From contig PGYU01000004.1 in the NCBI GenBank assembly GCA_002839825.1, positions 62,001 to 126,000 on the forward strand: 64,000 nucleotides of DNA, read 5' to 3'. The notes under the pieces are model-generated. The model saw only the letters and a list, made by a program, of their open reading frames with translations. It did no database searches and was not told the DNA's origin. The position numbers and the translations under genes were made by a program. Below are positions 44,265-53,911 of this stretch, one piece after another. Source of the stretch: Ignavibacteriae bacterium HGW-Ignavibacteriae-1 (lineage in GTDB: Bacteria > Bacteroidota > Ignavibacteria > Kapaibacteriales > UBA2268). Numbering within the stretch: the first letter of the stretch is position 1; every line of letters starts with the position of its first letter.

Positions 44265-44347
44265 AAATCCCCCAAAAGCCGTTCCCCCTCTATCAAGATG
44301 GGGTTAGGGGGTGTGTTGCATTTTTATTAATCCTAAAATATGTTGAC
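44265..44347. repeat. C/G-rich intergenic repeat, copy 2
   Basis: Starts aaatcccccaaaagcc, continues with ttccccctctat and ggggttagggggtgt, and ends with atttttattaatcctaaaa then tatgttgaca. The same layout and tail occur at 45696-45783 in the same orientation, so the two copies bracket the T9SS propeller gene. The rest of 44244-44455 holds no gene. Confidence 0.8.
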
Positions 44348-44455
44348 AGAATTATTTTCCCCCTATTTCCCAACTTTTTTCCCTAATTTTGAGATAAATT
44401 GCACTTTCATGTGTCATAGTATATATACAGAACATGTATTTCAGGGAAAATTTTT

Positions 44456-45691
44456 ATGAAAAGAGCATTTGTTTTATTCGTTGTTGCAATGTTGTATTGC
44501 AACTTCTCACTGGCTCAAGAGCCTGAACCCGAAACCGACCCCAATCTGTTGTGGAAGACGGAGGATTATTATACCCGCTTTCTTGTACACCCCAATGGCA
44601 ATATTCTTGCAGGAAAATACTCAACAGAGGTAGAACTTGACGGCAAAACAGGGGAGGTCATTAGAGAATTCCCTTATCAACTTATCATTTATGATATAAG
44701 CCCTGATGGGAAGTATATCTCTGCACTTACTGACCAACGATGTGTAATTGACTACGAGACACAAGAAGTTGTTGTACGTTTTACAAATGAAAACACTTAT
44801 CCAAAATTTATGCCTGACAGTAAAACTTTGGTTTACTTTGTAATTGAGAAAATCGGAGCATTAAGTGGGAATCTCAGACTTCGATCATATAATATTGATA
44901 CTAAAAGATATTTAACAAGTGAACAGAAAATATCAAATACCACAACTGGTGCTATCTCCATATCTCCAGACGGTAGATTTGTTGCTACGGAAGGATGGTA
45001 CTACAAATATGACGATGAAGGAGTTACACATTTACTATTATGGGATGCCCAAACACTCGAACCAATCAGAGTATTGGGCGAATTCGAATACTTCAACTCG
45101 ATCAACTCTATCAAATTCTCTCCCGATTCAAGATTGGTAGGGTTTGTTGTGTCCGGGCATGGTCTATACATGTATAATACAGACAATTTTTCGCTTTATA
45201 AATTTTATGGCTCAACATATGGTGTGGGATTTATTTCAAATGATTTCATAGCGATTGGGACTTACTGGAATCAACTCATAACTTTTGAAATAATAAATTT
45301 GAATGATGGAAAATCAATATATAAAAGAAATGATTTTACGGGTATGCCAGAATATAATATTTTTAACAACACTCTGATTGTAAATTATGCTTATCTTTAT
45401 TGTTATGACTTTGAAAAAATACTATCAGGTGCAAGTGTAGAACCCGAAACCCCAAACCCATTCACTGTTGAATGTACAAACAATACGCTGAGTATCCGTA
45501 ATTACACATTTGGAGCAAATTCTATCAATTGTACTATTTCGGACATAAACGGTAGAGTGCTTAGCAATATAAATTTGAATACTTCTACGAATGAGATACG
45601 CATTCCAATAAAGCTCCTAAACGGTACATACTTTTTACATATAAAGGATGGTGGAAAGGAATATGTAGCTAAATTTTGTGTGGTGAATTAA
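44456..45691 (+). CDS. Secreted WD40/propeller-like protein with T9SS sorting domain
   Basis: A 411-residue protein with a signal peptide (MKRAFVLFVVAMLYCNFSLA). About six repeats resemble WD40/YVTN blades (DISPDGKYISALTD, SISPDGRFVATEG, KFSPDSRLVGFVVSG, VLGEFEYFNSINSIKFS). The C-terminus (CTISDINGRVLSNINLNTS, then IPIKLLNGTYFLHIKDGGKEYVAKF) is a type A sorting domain, so the protein is predicted to be exported by T9SS. No repeat insertion is seen in this sorting domain. Similar C-rich repeats lie on both sides of the gene. Confidence 0.85.
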   Translation: MKRAFVLFVVAMLYCNFSLAQEPEPETDPNLLWKTEDYYTRFLVHPNGNILAGKYSTEVELDGKTGEVIREFPYQLIIYDISPDGKYISALTDQRCVIDYETQEVVVRFTNENTYPKFMPDSKTLVYFVIEKIGALSGNLRLRSYNIDTKRYLTSEQKISNTTTGAISISPDGRFVATEGWYYKYDDEGVTHLLLWDAQTLEPIRVLGEFEYFNSINSIKFSPDSRLVGFVVSGHGLYMYNTDNFSLYKFYGSTYGVGFISNDFIAIGTYWNQLITFEIINLNDGKSIYKRNDFTGMPEYNIFNNTLIVNYAYLYCYDFEKILSGASVEPETPNPFTVECTNNTLSIRNYTFGANSINCTISDINGRVLSNINLNTSTNEIRIPIKLLNGTYFLHIKDGGKEYVAKFCVVN

Positions 45692-45695
45692 TAAG

Positions 45696-45783
45696 AAATC
45701 CCCCTTAATCCCCCTTTGAAAGGGGGAAAGCGAGCTTGCGAGCAGGGGGATTTGTATTGTTAAGTCCTGAAATATATTGACAA
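45696..45783. repeat. C/G-rich intergenic repeat, copy 3
   Basis: aaatcccccttaatcccccttt plus the matching G-run, a gcgagcttgcgagc inner palindrome, and the tail tttgtattgttaagtcctga then aatatattgaca. It starts 5 bp after the T9SS gene and ends at the stop codon of the phosphohexomutase gene. Confidence 0.8.
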
Positions 45784-45784
45784 C

Positions 45785-47188
45785 TCACTTCAGCTTCAAT
45801 CCGGCATCTAAGAGTTGGCTGACCTTGGTCACTGTATTGGCTTCTGCATAAAATCGAATCAAAGGTTCAGTGCCTGATGCACGGATTAAAAGCCATCCGC
45901 CGTCCACAAAAAATTTGTATCCGTCTGTATCTTGAATCTCCAGCACCTCGAATCTTCCCAATTTCTTGGGCTTTTTGTTTGCCGCATTCAAAATGGAAGA
46001 TTTCACTTCTTCACTTACGTAAACATCTCTGCGAGAAAATCTGTGAATGCCGAATTCTTGGTCGAGTTCATCGCATAAGGCTTTCAACGACATTTTTCTC
46101 TTTGCCATAATTTCGAGAACCAAAAGCGCGTTGAAAAGTCCATCACGCTCCGGAATATGGAGAATGGAGCTCAAACCACCGGATTCTTCGCCACCGATGA
46201 GGATTTTCTCTTCGTTCATCAATTTTGCAATATGTTTGAATCCGACTGGAGTTTCGTACAATTTAATGTTATTCTTCTCGCAATACATATTTACCATTGT
46301 GGTCAGCGAGACCGTTTTGGCAACTGCACCGCGTTTCTTTTTGTGCTCGTACAGATATTTCAACATAATCATAAAAATGCGGTGCGAATCAACGAAGGTG
46401 CCTTCATGGTCAACGAGCCCAAGTCTGTCGGCATCGCCATCGGTTGCAATTCCGATGTCGTACTTGCCTTCGACGACTTTGCTCATCAAAATCCCCAAGC
46501 ATTCTCCGATTGGTTCCGGATGGTCAATTTCCCCGAAAGATGGATTGTATGTACCGTGAATTTCATGCGCATTCGGCAAAAGGTGCTTCATTGTGTTGAT
46601 TCCGGCGCCATACATAGGGTCGAACAAAACTTTGAATTTAGATATGTTGATTGCGTCCAAGTCAATTTTCCGCTTTAAAAGCCTCAAATATGAGTCTGCA
46701 GATGAAAACATGCGAATCAATTTCAATTTGGTGTATTCCTCCAAAGTTCTGAATTTCATCAGTGGTGGCTTGTTCCAAATCTTTTTCAATTCAAGTTCCA
46801 ATTTCGCAATGTCCTCGGGTTTTGCAGGACCTCCAAAATTCGCTTTGATTTTATATCCGTTGTATAGCGGAGGATTATGGCTCGCCGTAATCACAATGCC
46901 CAAATCCACATTTTTTTGCTTTGTATGATACGATACTTGTGGCGTCGAAGCAATGTCATCGGTCAGATAAACTGTAATGCCTTGCCATGCCAACACACAA
47001 GCCGTTTCGATAGCGAATTGCTTAGACAAAAATCGCGTGTCATAGCCAATCACTGCCGAATAATTTTTAGAGTTCGGGTTCGATTTTATAATCAGCCGTG
47101 CAGTAGCCAATGCTACTTTTTGGACATTTTCAAAAGTAAAATCTCTGGCTATCAGACCGCGCCAGCCATCAGTTCCGAATTTTATCAT
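45785..47188 (-). CDS. Phosphoglucomutase / phosphomannomutase family enzyme
   Basis: A 467-residue alpha-D-phosphohexomutase. The phosphoserine loop is VITASHNPPLYNGYK, the magnesium loop DGDADRLGLVD, the sugar loop GGEESGGL, and the phosphate-binding loop RASGTEPLIRFYAE. N-terminal IKFGTDGWRGLIARDFT is typical. It interconverts hexose-1- and 6-phosphates for sugar-nucleotide supply; choice between glucose and mannose cannot be settled by eye. First of four nearby minus-strand metabolic genes. Confidence 0.93.
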   Translation of the reverse strand: MIKFGTDGWRGLIARDFTFENVQKVALATARLIIKSNPNSKNYSAVIGYDTRFLSKQFAIETACVLAWQGITVYLTDDIASTPQVSYHTKQKNVDLGIVITASHNPPLYNGYKIKANFGGPAKPEDIAKLELELKKIWNKPPLMKFRTLEEYTKLKLIRMFSSADSYLRLLKRKIDLDAINISKFKVLFDPMYGAGINTMKHLLPNAHEIHGTYNPSFGEIDHPEPIGECLGILMSKVVEGKYDIGIATDGDADRLGLVDHEGTFVDSHRIFMIMLKYLYEHKKKRGAVAKTVSLTTMVNMYCEKNNIKLYETPVGFKHIAKLMNEEKILIGGEESGGLSSILHIPERDGLFNALLVLEIMAKRKMSLKALCDELDQEFGIHRFSRRDVYVSEEVKSSILNAANKKPKKLGRFEVLEIQDTDGYKFFVDGGWLLIRASGTEPLIRFYAEANTVTKVSQLLDAGLKLK

Positions 47189-47225
47189 AATATTAAATCT
47201 TGTTATTTTTTACAAATTATGTTTC

Positions 47226-48548
<1,323 letters not shown>

Positions 48549-48601
48549 TTACGAAGTTATCAAAAAATTACTGATTTTCGGTTAATTTTCTAAAAAAAAG
48601 A

Positions 48602-49594
48602 TTAATTTTTGTGATTTTTACGAGCTTTTACGATTTTGACGGCTGATATTAGTGCTGCAATCAACGAATCCGGCGATGCAATGCCTTTACCCGAAATTCC
48701 ATAGGCTGTGCCGTGGTCGGGTGAAGTCCTAACGACCGGCAAACCTGCAGTGAAATTAACTCCTGTGCCATGTGCTAAGAGCTTCAATGGCACCAAACCT
48801 TGGTCATGATACATTGCCACAATACCATCGAAGTTTCTGTAATCACCATGTGCGAAAAAGCCGTCTGCAGGATATGGTCCATGAACCAAAACACCTTCCG
48901 TTTTTAATTGCTCTAATGCCACGCTTATGATAGTATTTTCTTCCATCCCAATTTTACCATTCTCACCGGCGTGAGGATTCAGCCCCAGTACTGCAATTTT
49001 TGGTTTGTCAATCCCAAAGTCAATCTTCAACGAATTATTGAATTGGTTAATCAGTGCAGTGAGCTTTTCTTTCGTAATCAAATCGGGTACTGTTCGCAAT
49101 GGTTCGTGAATTGTAGCCAAAGCTACTCTCAAATCATCTTTGAATAATATCATCAAAGGCGATGCTACTTTCGATTTTTCAGCCAACATCTCGGTTTGAC
49201 CGGGATATTTGAAACCTGCAAGATAAGCAGATTCCTTGCTGATTGGCAATGTTACCAATGCATCAAATTTGTGATTAAGCGTGTGTACGATTGCTTTTTC
49301 GAGCGATTCGACCGATAGTGAGCCCGCATTTCGTGTCACTTTGCCGAAATGTACGGGAGAGTAATTGTCGCATTCGAGTATCTTCATGTAATGGTCTGAC
49401 ACGATTACGCGCTCGTTCAAAATTTCAATATCATAACCAATTTTTTTTGCATATTCAAGCAATGATTGAGTATTGCAAGAAAGGTAAAACTCAGTGTCCT
49501 TAAAATATAAACTTGATGACATAACATCGGCGGACTTCAGTAAAGTTTCCAAACCAATGCCATTAACATCTCCACAAGTTAGCACAATTTTCAT
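48602..49594 (-). CDS. pdxA: 4-hydroxythreonine-4-phosphate dehydrogenase
   Basis: A 330-residue NAD-dependent enzyme of the DXP-dependent pyridoxal phosphate route. N-terminal TCGDVNGIGLETLLKS, the metal-binding histidines (one in NPHAGENGKIG, another in VAMYHDQGLVPLK) and HGTAYGISGKG are conserved. It overlaps the permease stop by 4 bp, so the two are likely coupled although their functions differ. No PdxJ or YggS homologue is adjacent. Confidence 0.94.
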   Translation of the reverse strand: MKIVLTCGDVNGIGLETLLKSADVMSSSLYFKDTEFYLSCNTQSLLEYAKKIGYDIEILNERVIVSDHYMKILECDNYSPVHFGKVTRNAGSLSVESLEKAIVHTLNHKFDALVTLPISKESAYLAGFKYPGQTEMLAEKSKVASPLMILFKDDLRVALATIHEPLRTVPDLITKEKLTALINQFNNSLKIDFGIDKPKIAVLGLNPHAGENGKIGMEENTIISVALEQLKTEGVLVHGPYPADGFFAHGDYRNFDGIVAMYHDQGLVPLKLLAHGTGVNFTAGLPVVRTSPDHGTAYGISGKGIASPDSLIAALISAVKIVKARKNHKN

Positions 49595-51021
49595 TCTTTG
49601 TTTCTTTTTCTATAATAATAAAATATCGGAATCCCAATTAAAACCATTAATAAGCCCCAAACTGAATTAATCATTTCACTTTCGCCATTAATGTAATTAC
49701 TAATATCATTAAATAAAGTCAATATTACAAAAATAAGTGAAAAAAGGACAAATAGTATCGGTAATATGGGATAAAAAGGTACTTTATATGGACGGTGGAC
49801 ATCGGGCATCTTCTTGCGAAGTACGATAACTCCATATGCACCAAGACCATAGAATATCCAAGAGACAAAAATGAGCATATCAGTCAAATCATCAAATGAA
49901 CCGCTAAAAACAAATGCACACGACCAAATACATTGCAAAATCAAAGCATTCGCAGGCGTTCTGTACTTTTCGTGAACTTGTCCAAGCCCCGAAAAGAAGA
50001 CCTTTCGCCGCGCCATCGCAAAATAAACTCTCGCACTTACCATGATTGTGCCGTTGGCTGTGCCAAATGTCGAAATCATCACAAGCGCTGTTACTACTCC
50101 TGCAGCTATCGGTCCTAAGGCTCGTTCGGCAGCATCAGCAGCCACAAGATGAGATTGAGCGGCAATTTCAATCGGCAAAACGTAAAATACGGATAGATTT
50201 GTCAATACATAAACTATAATCACAATTACAGTCCCAATCGTCAGTGCTAATGGAATGTTTCGTGCCGGATTTTTCACTTCGCCTGCAATGTAGGTTACGT
50301 TGTTCCAACCGTCGTAAGCCCAAAAGGCTGCCGACAGTGCAGCTACAACGCCACCCAGAATTCCAAGACCTGCGAATGAAAAATTCGGAATGTCATTTGT
50401 CAAATTGTCTGTAGAGCCGTTCCCAAAAGCAAAACCGGCAAAAATCAGCAGCAAAATTGCCAGCACTTTAGTTGTAGTGAATATGTCGGCTATTCGCCCG
50501 CCATTTTTGATGCCGAAGTAATTCGCTATCGTGAGAAATATGATTACGCCTGAAGTCAACATTTTGACGCCAACATTTTTCAGCGGATAAATTGCTCCTA
50601 CGAATGGCATATATAATTTGGAATTATTCTCAATTTCAGCCGCGAATCGCGGAAGCCGGAAAAAGTATTCGCTATATTCGGCAAAAACGTACGCGATTGA
50701 TGCAATCGAAGCTGTTTGAATTACTGCCAAAAGAGCCCACCCGTACAAGTACGCAGTCAAATCGCCATACATTTTCCGAAAATATACATATTGTCCGCCT
50801 GTTTCGGTAATCATTCCGGCGATTTCGGCATTTGTCAATGCACCTGCTAAGGTAATCAACCCTGCTACAATCCATATTAGCATCACAAGCTCCGGAGAGC
50901 CTAAGTACATCGCCATTACAGACGGCTTTTTGAAAATTCCCGAGCCAATTACGGCTCCAACGACTATTGCAATCGTTGTATATAGACCAAGTGCTTTTAT
51001 TAAATCTTTCTTGTCGCTCAT
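49591..51021 (-). CDS. APC-family amino-acid permease
   Basis: A 476-residue membrane protein with about 12 membrane segments. The first segment has the APC consensus GLYTTIAIVVGAVIGSGIF, followed by ALTNAEIAGMITETGGQYVYFRKMYG and WAYDGWNNVTYIAGEVKNPARNIP, close to LAT/SteT-type exchangers. It probably exchanges neutral amino acids; the substrate is not certain. The ATG at 51021 (MSDKKDLIKALGL) is chosen because the 14 residues upstream are not conserved in style. Confidence 0.91.
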   Translation of the reverse strand: MSDKKDLIKALGLYTTIAIVVGAVIGSGIFKKPSVMAMYLGSPELVMLIWIVAGLITLAGALTNAEIAGMITETGGQYVYFRKMYGDLTAYLYGWALLAVIQTASIASIAYVFAEYSEYFFRLPRFAAEIENNSKLYMPFVGAIYPLKNVGVKMLTSGVIIFLTIANYFGIKNGGRIADIFTTTKVLAILLLIFAGFAFGNGSTDNLTNDIPNFSFAGLGILGGVVAALSAAFWAYDGWNNVTYIAGEVKNPARNIPLALTIGTVIVIIVYVLTNLSVFYVLPIEIAAQSHLVAADAAERALGPIAAGVVTALVMISTFGTANGTIMVSARVYFAMARRKVFFSGLGQVHEKYRTPANALILQCIWSCAFVFSGSFDDLTDMLIFVSWIFYGLGAYGVIVLRKKMPDVHRPYKVPFYPILPILFVLFSLIFVILTLFNDISNYINGESEMINSVWGLLMVLIGIPIFYYYRKRNKE

Positions 51022-51258
51022 TCCAAATAAGATTAATGAAAAAATCAACTCCTCTACTTTCAAATATTACGAAAAAGTTTAATTATACAAAATGTTAATT
51101 TAATTTTTGATGAATGAAGAAATGGTTAAAATTTCTTAATGTATAATTTTTATTTGGTGATTTTGAAAAAAATTAATACATTGTGTCATGTTTTTTACAC
51201 ACTTTTTGATTTTCTTTCGTTTAATTGTTATAGTGTTAGAATTATATATGGGAGTACG

Positions 51259-51972
51259 ATGCTAACAGCAATAATCATAGGTGCAGTAATAGGATTTATC
51301 TTGGCAATGCCGCCGGGACCTGTTGCTATGGCTTGTGTCAAAGTCGGACTTCAAAACGGACGTAGAGAATGTTTTGAGTTGTCTATTGGCACAGCACTTA
51401 TGGATACTGTCTATTGTGTGATTGCCATTTTTGCCGCCACAGCCGTTTTAGACTCTTTAAGCAATTTTTTAGATTCAAATCCTCTGATTTACCTCACTAT
51501 CCAAATCGTAATCGTAGCCTTGTTAGTATATTTTGGCTTGTCTCAATTTAAAAAGAAAACAATCGAAACGGAAGAAGCCACCTTGAATAAAGCACCTTCA
51601 TTTATATCTACACTCAAAAGCCGTGGACCATTTTTGTTGGGCGTTGCAATGGCATTGACTAATATTGCAAACCCTTCTTTTATGTCCTCACTGATGTTAA
51701 TGACTGCATGGGTGCACAAATTGGACTTGTTCGTATCTTCATTTGGGACTAATTTGTTGTTTTCTATTGGATTTGGAATCGGGAATTTTTCTTGGCTTTT
51801 CCTTCTTGCCTATATTGTAATGCGTAACAAACACAAACTGTCGCAAACTTCAATGTTGCGTATCAAGCAATTTGCCGGACTGACTTTTATAGGATTCGGC
51901 GGGTTTTTGGGATGGAGATTAGTCGCATTTACAAACTGGGCTCAAGTATTCAAGATAGCCTTCAGTTTCTAA
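51259..51972 (+). CDS. LysE-family amino-acid exporter
   Basis: A 237-residue membrane protein with about six segments. N-terminal AIIIGAVIGFILAMPPGPVAMACVKVGLQNGRR contains the PPGP motif and following loop typical of LysE/RhtB exporters. FLLGVAMALTNIANPSFM is the second conserved region. The start at 51259 has GGAG 5-8 bp upstream; the frame back to 51139 is AT-rich without similarity. Divergent from the permease gene, with about 240 bp between starts. Repeats begin 20 bp after the stop. Confidence 0.9.
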   Translation: MLTAIIIGAVIGFILAMPPGPVAMACVKVGLQNGRRECFELSIGTALMDTVYCVIAIFAATAVLDSLSNFLDSNPLIYLTIQIVIVALLVYFGLSQFKKKTIETEEATLNKAPSFISTLKSRGPFLLGVAMALTNIANPSFMSSLMLMTAWVHKLDLFVSSFGTNLLFSIGFGIGNFSWLFLLAYIVMRNKHKLSQTSMLRIKQFAGLTFIGFGGFLGWRLVAFTNWAQVFKIAFSF

Positions 51973-51991
51973 TCAAGCTCTTTATATAACA

Positions 51992-52098
51992 AACATAGCC
52001 CACGTTTTTAAGCCTGGGCGAAATTTAAAAATCCCCCAAAAGCCTTTCCCCCTCTATTAAGCAGGGGTTAGGGGGTGTTAAGAAAATTTATTTTAGGA
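51992..52098. repeat. Composite repeat block: catagccca piece plus C/G-rich repeat copy 4
   Basis: aacatagcccacg (51992-52004) matches 8396-8408. From 52029, aaatcccccaaaagcc, then ttccccctctatta and ggggttagggggtgtta, repeats copy 2 (44265-44347). The tail tattttaggac appears inverted compared with the other copies. The block ends 46 bp before the stop of the T9SS gene at 52145. Confidence 0.78.
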
Positions 52099-52144
52099 CA
52101 AAGACTTAACAAAAATAAGTCATACAAATCATAGTTCAGACAGG

Positions 52145-53554
52145 CTACATCTTCACAATCATCTGTGTCCGACTACCAATGCGCACGTAATACACGCCGC
52201 GATGCAAATGCGAAATATCAATGCGTTGCAGATGTCCAACATCTCCAAGATGTTGGACATCTGGCAATTCAATAACACTCTCACCAAGCATATTGTAGAT
52301 TTTGAATTCCTCATTATGAACAAGGGGTTGCAACCCCTTGTTTTCAATATTGATTTCAATATACTCCGTTGCCGGGTTAGGGTGGATGGAGAAACTAATT
52401 TGGGGTAAATTGAAATTATCTTTTACTGAAGTGGACTTTCCAACATATTTTAATATCCTTGGACCGTATCCCAATAATGGAGTAGTTGGTGACATAAATG
52501 TATTAGTAAAACTTGTGCTTCCTACCTGATATTCCCCTTCAAAAGTAAAGTATGGACTTTTTTGCCAGCTTATACCACCGTCAGTTGTTCTTAAATGTGC
52601 TCCACTCGTGTTTACAGCAATGAAATTTAATGAATCTGCAACAGTAAAATTCCCAAATCCGCCCCCTTGTTCAATAATTTCGTAAATCTTATTCCAAGTT
52701 AATCCACCATCAGTCGTTTTATAAAAACTTGTTGAGCTTGTGTCTTTTGTACCTTTAAAAATATCTCCTTTTACAAGTAGTTCGAGATGCCGACTGAATC
52801 CTGTTTTTTCATTTATAAAAGTAAAGAATGAGTAAAAATTATCTTTCTTTGAAATTTTATTAATTTGCGACCAAGTTTTACCCCTATCGTATGATTTAAA
52901 AAAATACATAGACGTATCATTAACTGTATTTACCCAACTACTCATTATTAATATATTTGAATCAATAATGTTGAATGTTGCTCCAGGGTATTTTAGTTGA
53001 GGATTTGTATTAAATTGCATTTTTGACCAATTTTCACCACCGTCTGATGTTATAAAGATATTGTCTAACCCACTGTATTGCAAAATCCCAATTTTACCTT
53101 TCATATACATTCTATTTAACTCAAAATAGAACGGTTCTAAAGTTGTAATTTTTTGAGAATAATCCCAATTTTCACCACCGTCTGATGTACGTAGGACATA
53201 GCCGGAATCGCAGCCTATTACAATCAAATCTTTTTCGGGATAAAACACAAATCTCTTGAGTGGATAGTCAGGGGGTCTTGAATCAATCCGGATATCAAAC
53301 CAAGTATTCCCACCATCGGTAGTTTTTCTAATCCTTGAATATTGCGATGCGGACAAGAAGTCTCCGTAATGCCCAATGCAATTTGAGGAATCATAGCAAC
53401 TAATGTTAAAATAGTATGATGGTGAATTTCCACCTTCTGAATATGACAAAACCGAATCAATTGTTATCCAATCACCTCCATCAGGATTTATGTAGAGTTG
53501 AGCATTAACACCGGTACACATTGCAAATAAAAATATTAAAAACAATCGAATCAT
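52145..53554 (-). CDS. Secreted BNR/sortilin-like propeller protein with repeat-bearing T9SS sorting domain
   Basis: A 469-residue protein with a signal peptide (MIRLFLIFLFAMCTGVNA). At least six Asp-box/BNR motifs are visible: TTDGGNTWFDI, TSDGGENWDYS, TSDGGENWSKM, SYDRGKTWSQI, TTDGGLTWNKI and TTDGGISWQKS. These suggest a beta-propeller like sortilin or Ycf48. The sorting domain (about residues 390-469) has HPNPATEYIEI, FKIYNMLGESV and RIDISHLHRGVYYVRIGSR. Two inserted stretches are encoded by palindromic DNA: NKGLQPL (405-412) and DVQHLGDVGHL (about 431-442). It is the paralogue of the broken gene at 6684-8156. Confidence 0.88.
   Translation of the reverse strand: MIRLFLIFLFAMCTGVNAQLYINPDGGDWITIDSVLSYSEGGNSPSYYFNISCYDSSNCIGHYGDFLSASQYSRIRKTTDGGNTWFDIRIDSRPPDYPLKRFVFYPEKDLIVIGCDSGYVLRTSDGGENWDYSQKITTLEPFYFELNRMYMKGKIGILQYSGLDNIFITSDGGENWSKMQFNTNPQLKYPGATFNIIDSNILIMSSWVNTVNDTSMYFFKSYDRGKTWSQINKISKKDNFYSFFTFINEKTGFSRHLELLVKGDIFKGTKDTSSTSFYKTTDGGLTWNKIYEIIEQGGGFGNFTVADSLNFIAVNTSGAHLRTTDGGISWQKSPYFTFEGEYQVGSTSFTNTFMSPTTPLLGYGPRILKYVGKSTSVKDNFNLPQISFSIHPNPATEYIEINIENKGLQPLVHNEEFKIYNMLGESVIELPDVQHLGDVGHLQRIDISHLHRGVYYVRIGSRTQMIVKM
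52230..52262. repeat. 33-bp double-palindrome element inside coding sequence (15-3-15)
   Basis: agatgtccaacatct (52230-52244), cca, then the exact reverse complement agatgttggacatct (52248-52262). Each arm is a 6-3-6 palindrome. In frame it encodes DVQHLGDVGHL at site B of the sorting domain. Same geometry as 6854-6886 but unrelated sequence. Confidence 0.9.
52319..52342. repeat. 24-bp perfect palindrome inside coding sequence
   Basis: aacaaggggttg and caaccccttgtt meet without a spacer (52319-52342). It encodes NKGLQPLV at site A of the sorting domain, the position of the 33-bp element in the paralogue. Confidence 0.88.
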
Positions 53555-53677
53555 TTATCACTCCACTTTACAAATTAAAATATCAATTTTTAATTGTTCA
53601 CTTTATATTTAGTATAAACAAGTGAAAAGTCATTTTGTCACACCTGTATCAAAAAAAGTTGAAAAATTGCTACAAAG

Positions 53678-53735
53678 ACGAGACGAAACCTTCCGAAGGT
53701 TTCGAACCTTCGGAAGGTTAAGAATGTGTCTCGTC
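53678..53735. repeat. 33-bp double-palindrome element, intergenic copy with outer inverted repeat
   Basis: aaccttccgaaggtt (53687-53701), tcg, aaccttcggaaggtt (53705-53719). Both arms equal those at 6854-6886; the spacer is tcg instead of cga. An outer pair gacgagac (53678-53685) and gtctcgtc (53728-53735) encloses it. The 53555-53911 gap has no convincing gene. Confidence 0.88.
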
Positions 53736-53749
53736 CTAAATTATTTCCT

Positions 53750-53774
53750 CCCACGAATAAATTCATGGGCTATG
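53750..53774. repeat. catagccca-family fragment
   Basis: cccacgaataaattcatgggctatg shares aaattcatgggctatg with 8457-8471 and cccacg with 8404-8408 and 52000-52004; cccac and gtggg-like ends are partly lost. It lies upstream of the T9SS gene, while 51992-52004 is on its other side. Confidence 0.65.
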
Positions 53775-53779
53775 AATTC

Positions 53780-53800
53780 GGACAGAACGCTGTTCTGTCC
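53780..53800. repeat. Palindrome ggacagaac-gct-gttctgtcc
   Basis: Arms of 9 bp are identical to the inner arms at 6361-6387, with the trinucleotide inverted (gct for agc). On the right side the match continues through ccta. Confidence 0.8.
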
Positions 53801-53810
53801 CTACATTTCC

Positions 53811-53843
53811 AGATGTGCCACATCTGTCATGTGTGGCACAACT
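53811..53843. repeat. Degenerate 33-bp double-palindrome element
   Basis: agatgtgccacatct (53811-53825) is a perfect 6-3-6 palindrome. After gtc comes atgtgtggcacaact (53829-53843), an imperfect inverted copy. Spacing 15-3-15 matches the other elements; the sequence resembles the copy at 52230-52262. Confidence 0.65.
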
Positions 53844-53849
53844 ACGGAA

Positions 53850-53879
53850 CAAAAAAAAAGCTGCCCAATTGGACAGCTT
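53850..53879 (-). terminator. Rho-independent terminator of the lipoprotein gene
   Basis: On the minus strand, aagctgtcc-aatt-gggcagctt (one mismatch) is followed by eight or more T. It lies about 32 bp beyond the stop of the gene at 53912. Confidence 0.8.
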
Positions 53880-53911
53880 CTTCAGTTTCTAATCTCCACC
53901 CCCGTACCGTT

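Noticed and set aside
51139-51258. A 40-residue N-terminal extension of the LysE exporter
   Set aside because: The added sequence is AT-rich and non-conserved, and GGAG lies at the correct distance before the ATG at 51259.
53687-53843. A CRISPR array made of the repeated palindromes
   Set aside because: The units differ in sequence, are not evenly spaced direct repeats with unique spacers, and no cas gene is present.
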